A DNA stretch of 64,000 bases from Mesodorylaimus sp. YZB2_4 (Eukaryota > Nematoda > Enoplea > Dorylaimida > Dorylaimidae), in the NCBI GenBank assembly GCA_030248295.1, contig JASANH010001039.1:62001-126000 (forward strand), given 5' to 3'. A program made the translations under genes and the position numbers. This document shows, piece by piece, positions 63,794 through 64,000 of this stretch. The notes beneath the pieces were generated by a model. It was not told the origin of the DNA and made no database searches. It saw only the letters and a program-made list of their open reading frames with translations. Within the stretch, counting starts at the first letter, position 1; the number at the start of each line of letters is the position of its first letter.

Positions 63794-64000
63794 TTTTTTA
63801 CGTAGAAGTTATCCGGCAGTCGCGTTGCCATTCAAATCCATCGCGAATCACAGTCTAGCCTGTCGAAGCCCGCACTGCTTCAATTATGATGTTTGCGGGT
63901 AAGATCTAGTGCTGTTAAGACATGGTCGTGCATTGCTGCGCTCATAAAGAATCCTCTGGTTTCAAAGGACAACCTCAAATTAATTTTTCAGAGGCGGGCA
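63794..64000. other. right-edge flank, nothing recognised
   Basis: 3' flank of the deaminase. No AATAAA was seen before the window ends. Confidence 0.4.

Overview
The window reads as the nuclear genome of a small-genome invertebrate animal. Every recognisable gene is a spliced metazoan family member (FUBP, ENOX, AMMECR1, WDR70, PEBP, an LDL-receptor-like protein, an aldo-keto reductase, PCED1, an SLC46-type transporter). Introns are mostly 45-70 bases with GT donors and short TTTTCAG/TTTTTAG acceptors, which is typical of nematodes and also seen in some other ecdysozoans. The species cannot be fixed from sequence alone. No bacterial, viral or organellar block was seen.

Layout: 1-4750 (minus) holds internal exons of a SAM-domain protein that runs off the left edge. 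7247-11300 (plus) is a complete four-KH FUBP/KSRP gene. 13196-20171 (plus) is a complete ENOX gene whose introns are full of repeats. 20786-21151 (minus) is a small NDUFA1-like gene, head to head with AMMECR1 (22022-25986, plus), which carries a 30-base minisatellite in its last intron. WDR70 (26285-31697) and a PEBP gene (32157-33783) follow on the minus strand. 36756-38375 (minus) is a single-exon, apparently undescribed membrane protein with a von Willebrand A-like ectodomain. 40094-44648 (plus) encodes an LDL-receptor-like protein without a membrane anchor. 46048-47951 (plus) is an aldo-keto reductase. 52230-56242 (minus) is a PC-esterase (PCED1). 58750-60050 (minus) is a frame-disrupted SLC46-like transporter. 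61310-61985 is a decayed LINE reverse transcriptase. 62867-63793 (plus) is a CDA-fold guanine-deaminase-like enzyme.

The genes are mostly unrelated housekeeping functions: RNA binding, complex I, lipid or purine metabolism, and membrane receptors. There is no operon-like pathway. The unusual content lies in the non-coding DNA. It includes two tRNA-derived SINE families, a dispersed hairpin repeat whose stem is kept by paired changes, and a 0.75 kb piece of ENOX intron plus exon copied into a WDR70 intron. It also includes minisatellites carrying splice-acceptor-like or nuclear-receptor-like motifs, a MITE with about 100-base inverted ends, long poly-G/C tracts and perfect palindromes. Gene models were built by hand from reading-frame, splice-site phase and family resemblance. 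Exon joins were checked for phase but not against transcripts.
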